NCBI GenBank assembly: GCA_039821125.1
Contig: JBCBOR010000014.1
Span: 17,378-81,377 of the forward strand
Length of the DNA stretch: 64,000 bases
Origin: Thermohalobaculum sp039821125
Lineage (GTDB): Bacteria > Pseudomonadota > Alphaproteobacteria > Rhodobacterales > Rhodobacteraceae
Direction of reading: 5' to 3'
Each line of letters starts with the position of its first letter. The first letter of the stretch is position 1. Position numbers and translations under genes: made by a program. Below, piece after piece: positions 63,530 to 64,000 of this stretch. The notes beneath the pieces are model-generated. The model was not told the origin of the DNA, searched no databases, and saw only the letters and a program-made list of their open reading frames with translations.

Positions 63530-64000
63530 GCCCCGCCCGTCGCCGTGCCTGTATCGACCTTGTCCGCCATGAACTGGGCGTCTCGGAACGCCGGGCCTGC
63601 CGTGTGCTGCGCCAGCATCGCTCCACACAGCGCAAGTCACCCAAAGGCCGGGCTGACGAGGAACGGCTGGTTGCCGACATGATCGAGCTTGCCCGCCAGT
63701 ACGGACGCTATGGCTATCGCCGGATTGCGGCGCTGCTGAGAGACGCAGGTTGGCAGGTCAATGACAAACGCGTCGAACGACTATGGCGGCGGGAGGGGCT
63801 GAAAGTGCCAATGAAACAACGAAAGAAAGGACGGCTCTGGCTGAACGACGGGTCGTGCGTGCGGCTCCGGCCGGAGCATCGCAACCACGTCTGGAGCTAC
63901 GACTTCGTGCATTGCCGGACCGACGACGGCAAGGCATTCCGGACGCTGAACATCGTCGACGAGTTCAGCCTCGAGTGCCTGGCGATCAAGGTGGAGCGCC
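63526..64000 (+). CDS. IS3-family transposase OrfB (partial)
   Basis: Open in the -1 frame relative to orfA and running off the window. It shows the IS3 OrfB pattern: HTH_21-like YGRYGYRRIAALLRDAG, then LNDGSCVRLRPEHRNHVWSY and the start of the catalytic rve/DDE domain (SYDFVHCRTDDGKAFRTLN) with the first Asp. It probably depends on frameshifting from orfA; position 63526 marks the overlap, not a proven start codon. Confidence 0.9.
   Translation, partial: MSPARRRACIDLVRHELGVSERRACRVLRQHRSTQRKSPKGRADEERLVADMIELARQYGRYGYRRIAALLRDAGWQVNDKRVERLWRREGLKVPMKQRKKGRLWLNDGSCVRLRPEHRNHVWSYDFVHCRTDDGKAFRTLNIVDEFSLECLAIKVER

Larger units (their letters stand above)
63194..64000 (+). mobile_element. IS3-family insertion sequence (left part)
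   Basis: The element begins near 63194 with TGAGCCTCCCCCAGTGAG, consistent with a terminal inverted repeat, exactly where similarity to sqdB ends. It carries orfA and orfB in the typical two-frame arrangement. The right end lies beyond the window, so target duplication and the second inverted repeat cannot be seen. Confidence 0.85.

Overview
The window reads as chromosomal DNA of a marine-type alphaproteobacterium, most likely a Rhodobacterales (Roseobacter-group) member. This rests on the high GC, dense ATGA-overlapping operons, several CUT1-type sugar-alcohol ABC transporters with SorC-type regulators, a betaine-type ABC transporter tied to a DUF1989-GcvT fusion, and a full Mrp Na+/H+ antiporter operon. 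The taxonomic placement is inference; no rRNA or tRNA gene was seen.

Layout. 1-7.8 kb: a UspA fragment and mrpABCDEFG (mrpF carries an apparent frameshift), then a CBS-domain protein and an SbtA-type Na+/bicarbonate permease. 7.9-18.7 kb: first polyol/sugar cluster, with a minus-strand operon (glycerol-1-phosphate-type dehydrogenase, HAD phosphatase, class II aldolase, two permeases, Tat-type binding protein, SDR, MalK-type ATPase) and a divergent SorC regulator plus FGGY kinase; a clear inverted repeat lies in the divergent promoter. 19.0-22.1 kb: second cluster (class II aldolase, ribulokinase-like FGGY kinase, HAD-IIA hydrolase). 22.3-33.5 kb: third cluster (SorC regulator, binding protein, two permeases, two complementary degenerate ATPases, erythritol-kinase-like FGGY kinase, 2-hydroxyacid dehydrogenase, GlpD/EryB-like flavoprotein), containing two inverted copies of a ~160 bp intergenic element. 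33.4-39.9 kb: LuxR-HTH remnant, DMT transporter, VOC protein, two amidohydrolases, single-domain globin, LysR regulator.

39.9-46.2 kb is the most unusual segment: a Tae4-like cell-wall amidase with a peptidoglycan-binding N terminus, an AT-rich gap, then a co-directional cassette of a 69-aa Cys-containing protein, a 256-aa protein built almost wholly from about 66 strict (N/D)-E-(G/N/D) tripeptides and ending in a type I secretion-like C terminus, a 2-oxoglutarate/Fe(II) oxygenase, a type I secretion ABC protein with a degenerate ATPase domain, and an HlyD-type adaptor. I propose that the oxygenase modifies the repeat protein, which is then exported by the neighbouring ABC/adaptor pair; this is inference.

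46.3-54.3 kb: proX-proW-proV-type transporter and a DUF1989-GcvT fusion in one minus-strand operon, controlled by a divergent LacI regulator with a perfect 20-bp palindrome between them; then a DeoR regulator. 54.3-57.6 kb: kinase plus class III aminotransferase-fold protein (probable phosphorylate-then-eliminate pair) and an SDR. 57.7-63.2 kb: exopolysaccharide synthase operon (sqdB-like gene, BcsB-like protein split by a frameshift, processive GT2 synthase, outer-membrane barrel). The sqdB-like gene is cut at its 5' end by an IS3-family element that runs off the window end. Three apparent single-indel frameshifts (mrpF, the 23.3 kb binding protein, the BcsB-like gene) should be checked as possible assembly errors.
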